Below, piece after piece: positions 18,931 to 28,089 of a stretch of DNA of 64,000 nt. The DNA lies in assembly GCF_029837695.1 (NCBI RefSeq), contig NZ_JAOEEA010000001.1:186001-250000 (forward strand). The letters run 5' to 3'. Each line of letters begins with the position of its first letter. Within the stretch, counting starts at the first letter, position 1. The DNA is from Pseudomonas sp. GD04019 (GTDB taxonomy: Bacteria > Pseudomonadota > Gammaproteobacteria > Pseudomonadales > Pseudomonadaceae). The notes beneath the pieces are model-generated. The model saw only the letters and a list, made by a program, of their open reading frames with translations. It did not search any database and had not been told where the DNA came from. The translations under genes and the position numbers were made by a program.

Positions 18931-20514
18931 ATGGAATTCGACTACATCATCATTGGTGCCGGTTCGGCCGGCTGCGTCCTGGCCAACCGCCTGAGTGCCG
19001 ACCCCGCCGTTTCCGTGTGCCTGCTCGAAGCCGGCCCGCGTGACTGGTCGCCGCTGATCCACGCCCCAGCCGGAGTGGCCGCCATCCTGCCGACCCGCCA
19101 CGTCAACTGGGCCTTCAACACCGTGCCGCAACCGGGCCTGGGCGGGCGCATCGGCTACCAGCCACGCGGCAAGGCACTCGGCGGCAGCAGCTCGATCAAC
19201 GGCATGATCTACATCCGCGGCCACCACAGCGACTACGACGACTGGGCCAACCTGGGCAACGATGGCTGGTCGTTCAAGGATGTGCTGCCCTACTTCCGCA
19301 AGAGCCAGATGCACCACCTGGGCGCCAGCGAATTCCATGGCGGCGAGGGCGAGCTGTACGTCGGCCAGATCGAGGCCCACGCAGCCAGCCATGCCTTCGT
19401 CGAAGCCGGACAGAAAGTCGGCCACCGCTACAACGCCGACTTCAACGGTGCCGAGCAGGAAGGTGTCGGCCAGTACGACGTGACCATCCGCGACGGCCGC
19501 CGCTGGAGCACCGCCACCGCCTTCCTCAAGCCGATTCGCGAGCAGCGCAAGAACCTCACCGTGCTCACCGGTGCCCATGCCGAGCGCATCCTGCTGCAGG
19601 GCAAACAGGCCACTGGCGTGCAAGTGCGCCACAAGGGTCGCTCGACCGAACTCAAGGCGCGCAAGGAAGTGCTGCTCAGCGCCGGCGCCTTCGGCAGCCC
19701 GCAACTGCTGATGCTCTCCGGCATCGGCGCGGAGGCCGATCTGAAGCCCCACGGCATCGCCGTGCAGCACGAGCTGCCGGGCGTCGGGCAGAACCTGCAG
19801 GACCACCCGGACGTGATTCTCGGCTACAAGAGCAGCGACAACTCGCTGCTCGGCTACTCGCTGGGCGGCAGCCTGAAGATGGGCTCCGCGCTGGCCCAGT
19901 ACATGGCGCGCAAGCGCGGCCCGCTGGCGAGCAACTTCGCCGAGGCCGGCGCCTTCCTCAAGACCGACGCGGCGCTGTCGCGCCCGGACGTGCAGCTGCA
20001 CTCGGTGGTCAGCCTGCTCGACGACCACAACCGCAAACTGCACTGGGGACATGGCTTCAGCTGCCACGTCTGCGTGCTGCGCCCCAAGAGCATCGGCAGC
20101 GTCGGTCTGCAGTCGGCCGACCCGGCCGCCGCGCCGCGCATCGACCCCAACTTCCTCGGCCACGACGACGATGTACAGACCCTGCTCAAGGGCTACCGCA
20201 TGGCCCGCGAGATCGTCGCCCAGGCGCCCATGGCGCGCTTCGGCCTGCGTGACGTGTTCAGCACCGGCCTCGACAGCGACGAGCAACTGATCGAGCTGCT
20301 GCGCCGCCGCACCGACTCCATCTACCACCCGGTCGGCACCTGCAAGATGGGCACTGACGAAGCTGCGGTAGTAGACAGCCAGCTGCGCGTGCACGGCATC
20401 GCCGGCTTGCGCGTGGTGGATGCCTCGGTGATGCCGACCCTGGTCGGCGGCAACACCAACGCCCCCTCGATCATGGTCGCCGAGCGCGCCGCCGAGTGGA
20501 TCGCCCAGGGCTGA
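18931..20514 (+). CDS. GMC family FAD-dependent alcohol dehydrogenase (AlkJ/choline-dehydrogenase-like)
   Basis: A 527-residue flavoprotein of the GMC oxidoreductase family. The FAD-binding motif GAGSAG is at 9-14, the family signature GKALGGSSSINGMIYIRG is at about 80-97, and a C-terminal catalytic region includes IYHPVGTCKMG and TNAPSIMVAERAAEWI. Close relatives (AlkJ) oxidise medium- to long-chain alcohols to aldehydes and pass electrons to the respiratory chain. There is no signal peptide. It starts an operon with an alkylsulfatase (38-base gap), which would supply the alcohol. Specific choline or glucose dehydrogenase activity is less likely given the neighbours, but the substrate is not proven. 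Confidence 0.9.
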   Translation: MEFDYIIIGAGSAGCVLANRLSADPAVSVCLLEAGPRDWSPLIHAPAGVAAILPTRHVNWAFNTVPQPGLGGRIGYQPRGKALGGSSSINGMIYIRGHHSDYDDWANLGNDGWSFKDVLPYFRKSQMHHLGASEFHGGEGELYVGQIEAHAASHAFVEAGQKVGHRYNADFNGAEQEGVGQYDVTIRDGRRWSTATAFLKPIREQRKNLTVLTGAHAERILLQGKQATGVQVRHKGRSTELKARKEVLLSAGAFGSPQLLMLSGIGAEADLKPHGIAVQHELPGVGQNLQDHPDVILGYKSSDNSLLGYSLGGSLKMGSALAQYMARKRGPLASNFAEAGAFLKTDAALSRPDVQLHSVVSLLDDHNRKLHWGHGFSCHVCVLRPKSIGSVGLQSADPAAAPRIDPNFLGHDDDVQTLLKGYRMAREIVAQAPMARFGLRDVFSTGLDSDEQLIELLRRRTDSIYHPVGTCKMGTDEAAVVDSQLRVHGIAGLRVVDASVMPTLVGGNTNAPSIMVAERAAEWIAQG

Positions 20515-20552
20515 TCCACTGCCCACCCGACAACAACAAGAGGACTCATCCG

Positions 20553-22532
20553 ATGCGTCGTTCCCTACAGCGGCTCTGCGCCGCCGGCCTGACCAGCGCG
20601 TTGCTCGCCAGCGCCATCGCCCAGGCCAGCCCTGCCCCGACCCAGCCCGCCAGCGCCGCGACCCAGTTGGCCAACCAGGCCGTGCTGAACCAGTTGCCGT
20701 TCGCCGACAAGCAGGACTTCGAGAACGCCCAGCGCGGCTTCATCGCCAAGCCCGAGACCCTGACCATCAAGGACGCCAACGGCAAGGTGGTGTGGGACCT
20801 GGAGAGCTACAAGCAGTACATCGCCGCGGACAAGCCAGCGCCGGACAGCGTCAACCCCAGCCTGTGGCGCCACGCCCAGCTGAGCATGGAGTACGGCCTG
20901 TTCCGCGTCACCGAAGGCATCTACCAGGTACGCGGCTACGACGTATCGAACATCACCTTCGTCGAGGGCAAGACCGGCTGGATCGTGTTCGACCCGCTGC
21001 TCAGCGCGGAAACCGCCAAGGCCGCCTACGAGCTGGTCAGCGCCAACCTGGGGCAAAAGCCGGTGGTCGCGGTGGTCTACAGCCACTCGCACATCGACCA
21101 CTTCGGCGGCGTGCGCGGCATAGTCGACGAGGCCGACGTCAAGGCCGGCAAGGTGCGCATCATTGCGCCCAAGGGCTTCACCGAACACGCGGTCAGCGAG
21201 AACGTGATCGCCGGCAACGCCATGGCCCGCCGCGCCGTGTACCAGTTCGGCGCCATGCTGCCGCGCAATGCCCAGGGCGGCGTCAACGCCGGCATGGGCA
21301 TGACCGTGTCCGCCGGCGCCACCACCCTGATCCAGCCCACCGAGGAGGTCGAGAAGACCGGCCAGGAGCTGACCGTCGACGGCGTGCAGATGGTGTTCCA
21401 GATGACCCCGGGCGGCGAGGCACCGGTGGAAATGCACACCTACTTCCCGGCCAGCAAGGCCCTGTGGATGGCCGAGAACACCACCAACAACATGCACAAC
21501 GTGCTCACCCCGCGCGGCGCGCAGGTGCGCGATGCGCTGCAGTGGTCCAAGTACATCGGCGAGGCCATCGCCCTGTACGGCGACAAGAGCGTGGTCAAGT
21601 TCCAGAGCCACCACTGGCCGCTGTGGGGCCAGCCGCAGATCGTCGACTACCTGAAGAAGCAGCGCGCCCTCTACAAGTACATCCACGACCAGTCCGTGCG
21701 CCTGATGAACCAGGGCCTCAACGCCGAGGAAATCGCCGAGACCATCAAGCTGCCGCCGGAGCTGGAGTCCTTCTGGCCGGGGCGTGGCGTGTACGGCACC
21801 CTAAAGTTCAACGCCAAGGCCATCTACCAGCGCTACCTGGGCTGGTACGACGCCAACCCGGCCAACCTCGACAAGCTGCCGCCGCAGCCGGCCGCGAAGA
21901 AGTACGTCGAGTACATGGGCGGCTCTGCGGCAGTGCTTGAAAAGGCCAAGGCCGACTTCACCAAGGGCGAGTACCGCTGGGTGGCCGAGGCGACCAAGCA
22001 CGTGGTGTTCGCCGAGCCGGACAACGCGGCGGCGAAGAACCTGCTGGCCGACAGCCTGGAACAACTGGGCTACCAGGCCGAATCCGGCCCCTGGCGCTCG
22101 ATGTACCTGCAGGGCGCCTTCGAGCTGCGCAACGGCCTGCCGCAGGGCGGCGGCACCGTCACCGCCAGCCCGGACGTGATCCGCGCCATGACCCCGGAGA
22201 TGCTCTTCGACTACCTGGCCGTGCGCCTCAACGGCGAGCGCGCCGCGGGCAAGAAGCTGGTGCTCAACTACCGCTTCAGCGACCTCGGCAAGGACTACGC
22301 CCTGACCGTGGAGAACGGCGTGCTGACCTACGAGCCCAAGCTGGCTGCCAACGCCGACGTCGGCCTGACCATGAACAAGACCACCCTGGAAGACATCCAG
22401 CTGGGCAAGGCCACCCTGGAACAGAAGGTCGCTTCCGGCGAGCTGAAGTTCGACGGCCGCCCGCAGGCCTTCGGCGAGTTCATGGGCCTGCTCGACAAGT
22501 TCGACTTCTGGTTCAACATCGCCACCCCATGA
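20553..22532 (+). CDS. Secreted metallo-beta-lactamase-fold alkylsulfatase (SdsA1-like)
   Basis: A 659-residue exported hydrolase resembling P. aeruginosa SdsA1, which removes sulfate from primary alkyl sulfates such as SDS to release the alcohol. A signal peptide ends near residue 25. The zinc-binding motif H178-S-H180-I-D182-H183 sits in the N-terminal domain, and more ligands lie near EMHTYFPASKALWMAEN. A helical dimerisation region and a C-terminal SCP2-like domain (LTMNKTTLEDIQLGKATLEQKV) follow. The length matches SdsA1. ATG at 20553 follows AGAGGA; the earlier in-frame ATG at 20496 lies inside the GMC gene. Its stop overlaps the next start (ATGA). The specificity for primary versus secondary sulfates is not readable here. 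Confidence 0.9.
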   Translation: MRRSLQRLCAAGLTSALLASAIAQASPAPTQPASAATQLANQAVLNQLPFADKQDFENAQRGFIAKPETLTIKDANGKVVWDLESYKQYIAADKPAPDSVNPSLWRHAQLSMEYGLFRVTEGIYQVRGYDVSNITFVEGKTGWIVFDPLLSAETAKAAYELVSANLGQKPVVAVVYSHSHIDHFGGVRGIVDEADVKAGKVRIIAPKGFTEHAVSENVIAGNAMARRAVYQFGAMLPRNAQGGVNAGMGMTVSAGATTLIQPTEEVEKTGQELTVDGVQMVFQMTPGGEAPVEMHTYFPASKALWMAENTTNNMHNVLTPRGAQVRDALQWSKYIGEAIALYGDKSVVKFQSHHWPLWGQPQIVDYLKKQRALYKYIHDQSVRLMNQGLNAEEIAETIKLPPELESFWPGRGVYGTLKFNAKAIYQRYLGWYDANPANLDKLPPQPAAKKYVEYMGGSAAVLEKAKADFTKGEYRWVAEATKHVVFAEPDNAAAKNLLADSLEQLGYQAESGPWRSMYLQGAFELRNGLPQGGGTVTASPDVIRAMTPEMLFDYLAVRLNGERAAGKKLVLNYRFSDLGKDYALTVENGVLTYEPKLAANADVGLTMNKTTLEDIQLGKATLEQKVASGELKFDGRPQAFGEFMGLLDKFDFWFNIATP

Positions 22533-23056
22533 GAGCCTCGCCGATAGTCGCCGGCACCCTGGCACTGCTGCTCGCCGGCACCAACCCGGCGAGCCACGCC
22601 TGCGGCTACGACGGCATGGCCATGGACCTGACCCAGGCCCACCCCGGTTCGCTGGACGTGGCCCTGGCCCTGCACCAGGCCTACCAGGACCAGGCGCTGG
22701 CCAGACCCGTGCCGCTGCCCGGCGGCTTCGGCATGCGCCGCGCCCTGAACATGCTCGGCAAGCTGCGCAATACCCTCGCCACCCAGGCACCGGCCGACAG
22801 CTTCAGCCTGCTCCTGGTGGAGTCCGGCCTGTGGGCGCGTTTCACGACAGACGACGAGCAGCTGAAACTCACCCCGCACCTGCCAGGCCCTGCGCCAGGC
22901 GACGCGGTGCTGATCACCGGAGAAGGCACGCTGCTGGCCCTGCAGAAGGGCCGCCTGAGCACCGAGCAGGCGCTGCAGCTGGGGCTGATTCGTCTGGATG
23001 CATCACCCGTGCAGGCTGAGAGCCTGGCAACGCGCTGGCAGGCCGCTTATCCCTGA
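22529..23056 (+). CDS. Small exported protein coupled to the alkylsulfatase, possible SCP2-like fold
   Basis: A 175-residue protein with a signal peptide (MRASPIVAGTLALLLAGTNPASHA, then a cysteine). It overlaps the alkylsulfatase stop by four bases (ATGA), so translation is coupled. The C-terminal stretch GDAVLITGEGTLLALQKGR, then LSTEQALQLGLIRLD resembles the end of SCP2-type lipid-binding domains, like the C-terminus of the upstream enzyme, but the match is weak. It may be a periplasmic accessory binding hydrophobic product (inference). The first mature residue being cysteine could mean a lipoprotein, although the preceding residues (SHA) do not form a good lipobox. Confidence 0.7.
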   Translation: MRASPIVAGTLALLLAGTNPASHACGYDGMAMDLTQAHPGSLDVALALHQAYQDQALARPVPLPGGFGMRRALNMLGKLRNTLATQAPADSFSLLLVESGLWARFTTDDEQLKLTPHLPGPAPGDAVLITGEGTLLALQKGRLSTEQALQLGLIRLDASPVQAESLATRWQAAYP

Positions 23057-23182
23057 GCGACCTTGTCGACGACTGTCGCTAATCGTGGAAAAGGGCGCAG
23101 GACACGCCTTTAACTGCCGGCTCGATCCATATCGGCCGCCGCGCAGGGTTGAACGCGCCGCAAAGCCATCCGCTGGAGAAAC

Positions 23183-23210
23183 CAGGGCGCCCGGCAAACG
23201 GAGCGCCCTG
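23183..23210 (-). terminator. Possible terminator after tpsA
   Basis: An 8-bp perfect stem (CAGGGCGC / GCGCCCTG) with a 12-base loop lies just past the tpsA stop codon. On the minus strand it is followed by GGTTTCTCC, a poor T run, so termination is plausible but not certain. Confidence 0.42.
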
Positions 23211-23221
23211 CCCTAGCGTGC

Positions 23222-26200
23222 TCAGTGAAACGAGCGGATGCCTGTGGGCGCATCGAGGCCATGGGGAAGTCGCATGCCGCCAGCATCGACCTGTACCACT
23301 TCGGATACCTGCAGTTCATCGCTCACCGCACTCTTATCCGCGGGCAGTATCAATGACCAAGCCAGATCGATACGCGGGTCCTGGTTATTGGAGATGGGTG
23401 GGGTAACGGGTGGGGTGACGGGCTCCTGGGGCAGGATGGTGCCCACATTGCCGCTCGCCTCGGCGATCTGGTAGCCATAAACCGGCTTACCGGCGCTGTC
23501 GACGCTGATAATGCTCAAACCGCTGGAGGTTACCGTCTTGCCGGTACCGACGCTGGCGTTGTCGTAACGGCCCGTCGTCGGTGTGTTGAGCAATACCGCA
23601 TCGCCGTCGATGCTGCCGGACAGCGCATAGTTGGCGGCGGACAAGGCGGCCGAGGTCGTGCCGTCATAGGTCTTGGCAACGGTGCCGACCAGTTGGGCAC
23701 TGAGGGTCGGTGCCAGGCTGTAGAGGAAGCCATTGCCGCTACCTGCCACGGTGGTGGTGCCGTAACTGGCGTTGTATTGCTTGAAGTCGTAGTCCAGGCC
23801 CCCGCGGGTATCGCCCGCGGGATTTGCCGACCACACAAGCCAGCGCCCGTTGGGGGTGGAAAGGGCGTTGCTACCCACATTATTGATGAACGTCTGCCCG
23901 GCCAGCTCAATGGCGGTGCCGGTGGCCTGGGAGGTGATGCTGGCGTTCAGGGTCAAGTTGTTGCCGGCCTCCAACTTCAGTGCGCCGTCCACCGAGATGG
24001 CACTGTTGACCGTGATGTCGTTGCTGGCCTGCAGGGTCAGGGTGCTACCGGCGACGGCGGCACTGGCGATGGCACCGGGACTCACCGCCTGGTTGCCGGC
24101 ACTGTTGTTCACCGTGCTGGCGAAGTCGGCGCCGCGCTGCACCAACCACAGGCTGCCGGCACTGCCGTGGCCATCGACCGTGGCATTCGGCGAACGCACC
24201 AGGAAGTTGTTGCCCGTCAGCAACTGGATGCCGCCGGAGCCGAGTTCGTCGCCGGCCTGCAAGCCCACCAGGGAGTTGCTGGCGGAGGCGTAGCCCGCCA
24301 GGCCGGTGCTGCCGCTGCCAATCGCCACGGCACCGGCATTCGGCGTGGAACCATTGGCACTCCAATTGACATAGGGCACCAGATAATCGTGGTTGGGCAG
24401 TACGTAGAGACCCGCCCGGGTGAGGCGATCGCCGGCCGCCCCGTAGAAAGTGTTGCTGGCGCTGGTCAGGCCGACCAGGGGCGCATCGCTGTCGATGAAG
24501 GTGATGGAGCCCGCGCTGACACCAGCGTCTGGATTCCTGGCGGTGAAGCCATAAACCACGAAATGGCCGTTGCCCAGGTCGAGCACGCCGCCTTCGGACC
24601 CCAGCGAGGCCCGCCGGTAGCCACCGACCAGGGCGTTGGTCGAGTCGATACTGCCGACGAAACTGCCGTCGTTGCTACCTACCGCCACATACCCTTGGCG
24701 GTCTCCCCAGAGCGCGTTGTTAAGGACGAACTTGCCATTGCTCAGCACAGTTATGCTCGGGCTCCAGGTGCCGGTCATCGCATTGCTGCTGTCGAAGATA
24801 CCGGTGCTGGCCGCGCTGCCATCGCGCCACGCCACGTTCCCCGAGAAGTCATGCCACTGGAAGCTGCGGATCAGGTAGTTGCCGCCTGCCAGGGCGACGA
24901 TGCCGCCATTGCCGACCTCGTCGTCGTCCAGGTCGCCGACCATGGAGTTGCTGGCCGACACGGCCCCGACCGTGCTGCCATTGCCGTTGCCCCAGGTCAC
25001 CGCACCAACCTTGACGAGGCCGTTGACGACGTCGTTCCAGTGCTGACTGGTCACCACATAGTGGCCGTTGGTGAGGGCAGTGGCAGAAAAGCCCACATGG
25101 TCGTAGGCGCTGCTACCCACCAGGGAGTTGCCGGCATTGATGAGGCCGACCGTACCGCCGTTGCCATTACCCCAGGTGGAGGCCCCTACCTCCGCATTGA
25201 TGCCATCGCTCCAATAGGGGCTGCTCACCACGTAGTGGCCGTTGCTGAGGGCCGTGGAGGTCAGGCCCACGCGGTCGTAGGCAGTGCTGCCCACTAGCGA
25301 ATTGGCGGCGCTGATGACACCAGCTGTACCGCCATTGCCATTGCCCCAGGTAGCAGCGCCCACCTCCGGATTGAGGCCGTCGCTCCAGTAGGGGCTGTTC
25401 ACCACGTAGTTGCCGTTGCTCAGAACGGTGACCCCGAAGCTGCCGACCCGGTCGTTGGCAGTGCTGCCCACCACAGAGTTGCCGGAACCGATGACGCCGG
25501 CCGTGGGGCCGGTCCCACTCATCCAGGTGGCGGCGCCGGCACTGCTGTTCCAATAGCCACTGGTGACCACCACGTTGCCGTTGGTCAACTCGACATAGCT
25601 CGGCTTGTCGTCATAGGGGTGGTTGGAGACGTAGCCCACTCTGTCCGCCGCGGAGCTGCCTATCACCGAGTTGCTGGCATCGACCACGCCAGTGGTGGGG
25701 CCGGAGCCACTCATCCAGGTGACGGCGCCGGTATCGAGGGTCGGCGTCAGGTGCCAGTGCTTGCTGAAGACCAGTACATTGCCGTTGCTGAGACTGACGA
25801 TGCCACTGTTGAAGTTGCTGTCGGTGCCGACGAAATCGTTGGTCTGACTGCCCACCATGGAATTGGTCGCACCGATCACGCCCACGGTGGGGCCATCCTG
25901 GCTCATCCAGGTGACGGCGCCGGCATCGACGGCCACGCCGTTGTCCCAGAGGCTGCTCCAGGTGATCGCATTGCCCTGGTCCAACGCCAGGATGTTGGTA
26001 CCCACATGGTCGCCCGCCGTGCTGCCGACCAGAGAGTTGCTGGCGCTCACCACGCCCGAAGTGGACTGGTTGGCATAGCCAAAGGTGACAGCACCGGCGC
26101 CGACCGCGCCGCCATTGTTCCAGTAGGCGGAGCCGATGAGATAGTTGCCATTGGCGAGCGTGCTGATCTTCAGGCCCACCCGGTCACTGGCGGTGCTGCC

Positions 26201-28066
26201 GGTGAGGGAGTTGGCGCTGGTGACGAAGCCCGACAGACCGGTGGTGCCATTGAACCAGGTTACAGCGCCGACATCGGTCAGTGCACCGTTGTCCCAATAG
26301 GGGCTGGCCACCGCCACGTTGCTGCCGGCCAGCGCCGCGACGCCGCCAGAGCCGATGCTGTCGCCCGCAGTGTTGCCGTAGAGGGCCGAGATCAGTCCCC
26401 CGGTAGTGCCGTTGTAAAGGAAAGCTGCGCCAGTGCGGATGTTGCCAAAATGGGCACCGGGCGCGCTGACGGCGATATTGCCGTTGTCCAGCTGCACGAT
26501 ATTGCCGTCACCATGCAGAGCCCCGGGTTGCGGGTTGGGGTCCGCCAAGTCGATGTAGAACTGGTCACTCACCGTGTCGGTGATCACCAGATTGGTGGGG
26601 TCGAACAGCACCTCGCCGCCCTGGCCGGCATTGACCTGCCCGCCGTAGTTGAGGGTGCCCTTGCTCGACACCTCGATGAAGCCGCGCTCGCCCGTGGTGG
26701 CCTGGCCGCGGAAGTCGGTGCGCTCGTCGGACCAGACCACGATGTCGCCATCCGCCCCCTTGGCGCTGAGGTTGCTGTGGGCGTTCACGCCGGTGGTGCG
26801 CGCGTTGCTCACCTCAGGGTTGGCCCCGTGGGCATCGCCGCCAATGCGGATCGAACCGCCCTTCTTGGTACCGTCGACCTTCACGGTGGCGGCCGCCAGG
26901 TTGACCGTCTGCCCGCTGACGGTGATCTCGCCGCCGCGCTGGCCGGTGGCGCTCAGGCTGCCGGATACGAATGACGAATCGCCGCCGTTGAAGCGGATCG
27001 AGCCGCCCGCGGCCGAGCCGTTGGCGGTGATCTGGCCCTGCGTGGTCTGCAGGGCACCATGGCTCGCGTCCAGCGACACCGCACCGCCATCGCCGTCGGC
27101 GTGGATGGCGCCGGCCTGGATGATGCCCTGGCCGGCCAGGCTGATGCGGCCACCAGTTTCGCCGCTGGCGTCCAGGGTGCCGGTATTGACCAGCCTGTCG
27201 CCTTCCAGGCGGATGACGCCGTTACGTGTGCTCAACGAGCCAGCCTCGACCACACCCTCGTTATTCACCACCGAGTTCAGCAGGCTGTCGGCCGCCTTGG
27301 CGGTGAGGATCACCTGGCCGCCGTCCGCCTGGATCAACTGCTTGTTCTGCGCCAGCGCCTGCAGGGCGCCCTTGTCCACCTGCACGCTGAGCAACTGGTC
27401 GCCGGCGAAGTCCAGGCTCACCTGCTCGCCCGCCGCCAGGGCCACGCTGCCAAGTCGGGCCTGGATGGTCCCCTCGTTGCTGACCCGGGCCCCGAGGAGG
27501 GCCACAGAGCCGCCGTCCTTGGCGGTGATGTTGCCCTGGTTGGTCACGCTGCCACCCTCGCCCGCGAAGGTGTAGTTGCCCGCCGCGAGGTCCTGGTCCG
27601 ACAGATCCAGGGTCGATGCCACCAGGCCGCCGACGTTTACCTGGGAGCCTTTGCCGAAGAGGATGCCGTTGGGGTTGATCAGGAACACCTGGCCGTTGGC
27701 CTGCAGGGTGCCGTAGATGCTCGACGGGTCGCTGCCGACCACACGGTTCACAGCGATGGCGCTGCTGTTGGGCTGGGCGAAGCTGACCTTCTCTCCCTGG
27801 GCGATGTTGAAGCTGTTCCAGTTGATCGCCAGATTCTGCGACGACTGGGTCACCGTCATGTTGCCGCCGCTGCTGGCGATGCTGCCTTGTCCCAGGCTTA
27901 CCTGGCCGTCCGTGGGCAGTGCCAGAGCCTGGCCGCTGGCGCCGACCAGCAGCGCGGCGAGCAGAATCCTGCCGCTGGCCTGCTTGCCCCGGCCACGGGC
28001 GTTCTCGGGAGCCGGCACGTAGGCGCCATGGGCAGCGTTCCAGATCAGGCGATAGGCGTGGTTCAT
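23222..28066 (-). CDS. Two-partner secretion exoprotein TpsA, filamentous-hemagglutinin-type adhesin with tandem repeats
   Basis: A 1614-residue secreted protein. The N-terminus is an extended signal region (MNHAYRLIWNAAHGAYVPA...) followed by a TPS secretion domain (about 50-300) with the conserved FLINPNGILFGKGSQVNVGG. A beta-helical region follows. Residues about 520-1320 hold some 13 degenerate units of 55-65 residues with the core NSLVGSTAxDRVG, then LSNGNYVVxSPYW and GAVTW; these resemble a Pfam repeat of unknown function that I associate with hemagglutinin-like proteins. Near the C-terminus is a YDG-type domain (KTYDGTTSAALSAANYALSG). It should be exported through TpsB, whose gene is 23 bases upstream in the same operon. 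Roles in adhesion or biofilm are likely by family, but no receptor domain is recognisable. Confidence 0.9.
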   Translation of the reverse strand: MNHAYRLIWNAAHGAYVPAPENARGRGKQASGRILLAALLVGASGQALALPTDGQVSLGQGSIASSGGNMTVTQSSQNLAINWNSFNIAQGEKVSFAQPNSSAIAVNRVVGSDPSSIYGTLQANGQVFLINPNGILFGKGSQVNVGGLVASTLDLSDQDLAAGNYTFAGEGGSVTNQGNITAKDGGSVALLGARVSNEGTIQARLGSVALAAGEQVSLDFAGDQLLSVQVDKGALQALAQNKQLIQADGGQVILTAKAADSLLNSVVNNEGVVEAGSLSTRNGVIRLEGDRLVNTGTLDASGETGGRISLAGQGIIQAGAIHADGDGGAVSLDASHGALQTTQGQITANGSAAGGSIRFNGGDSSFVSGSLSATGQRGGEITVSGQTVNLAAATVKVDGTKKGGSIRIGGDAHGANPEVSNARTTGVNAHSNLSAKGADGDIVVWSDERTDFRGQATTGERGFIEVSSKGTLNYGGQVNAGQGGEVLFDPTNLVITDTVSDQFYIDLADPNPQPGALHGDGNIVQLDNGNIAVSAPGAHFGNIRTGAAFLYNGTTGGLISALYGNTAGDSIGSGGVAALAGSNVAVASPYWDNGALTDVGAVTWFNGTTGLSGFVTSANSLTGSTASDRVGLKISTLANGNYLIGSAYWNNGGAVGAGAVTFGYANQSTSGVVSASNSLVGSTAGDHVGTNILALDQGNAITWSSLWDNGVAVDAGAVTWMSQDGPTVGVIGATNSMVGSQTNDFVGTDSNFNSGIVSLSNGNVLVFSKHWHLTPTLDTGAVTWMSGSGPTTGVVDASNSVIGSSAADRVGYVSNHPYDDKPSYVELTNGNVVVTSGYWNSSAGAATWMSGTGPTAGVIGSGNSVVGSTANDRVGSFGVTVLSNGNYVVNSPYWSDGLNPEVGAATWGNGNGGTAGVISAANSLVGSTAYDRVGLTSTALSNGHYVVSSPYWSDGINAEVGASTWGNGNGGTVGLINAGNSLVGSSAYDHVGFSATALTNGHYVVTSQHWNDVVNGLVKVGAVTWGNGNGSTVGAVSASNSMVGDLDDDEVGNGGIVALAGGNYLIRSFQWHDFSGNVAWRDGSAASTGIFDSSNAMTGTWSPSITVLSNGKFVLNNALWGDRQGYVAVGSNDGSFVGSIDSTNALVGGYRRASLGSEGGVLDLGNGHFVVYGFTARNPDAGVSAGSITFIDSDAPLVGLTSASNTFYGAAGDRLTRAGLYVLPNHDYLVPYVNWSANGSTPNAGAVAIGSGSTGLAGYASASNSLVGLQAGDELGSGGIQLLTGNNFLVRSPNATVDGHGSAGSLWLVQRGADFASTVNNSAGNQAVSPGAIASAAVAGSTLTLQASNDITVNSAISVDGALKLEAGNNLTLNASITSQATGTAIELAGQTFINNVGSNALSTPNGRWLVWSANPAGDTRGGLDYDFKQYNASYGTTTVAGSGNGFLYSLAPTLSAQLVGTVAKTYDGTTSAALSAANYALSGSIDGDAVLLNTPTTGRYDNASVGTGKTVTSSGLSIISVDSAGKPVYGYQIAEASGNVGTILPQEPVTPPVTPPISNNQDPRIDLAWSLILPADKSAVSDELQVSEVVQVDAGGMRLPHGLDAPTGIRSFH
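24150..26520 (-). repeat. Tandem degenerate repeat array inside tpsA
   Basis: About 13 units of 165-200 bases encode the pattern N-S-[LMV]-V-G-S-[TS]-A-x-D-[RH]-V-G, then a strand ending LSNGNYVV, then [SP]YW and GAVTW. Three central units (about 24,950-25,470) are nearly identical in DNA, which suggests recent expansion by unequal recombination. The ends of the array are more diverged. Confidence 0.75.
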
Positions 28067-28089
28067 GATGTCGGCCTTGAAAGTCGTGT

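Noticed and set aside
20496-20552. Longer alkylsulfatase start at 20496
   Set aside because: It lies inside the GMC gene and would bury the signal peptide; ATG at 20553 has AGAGGA upstream and a clean signal sequence.
24950-25470. CRISPR-like direct repeats
   Set aside because: The repeats are 165-200 base coding units in frame within tpsA, with no short constant repeat and unique-spacer pattern, and no cas genes are present.
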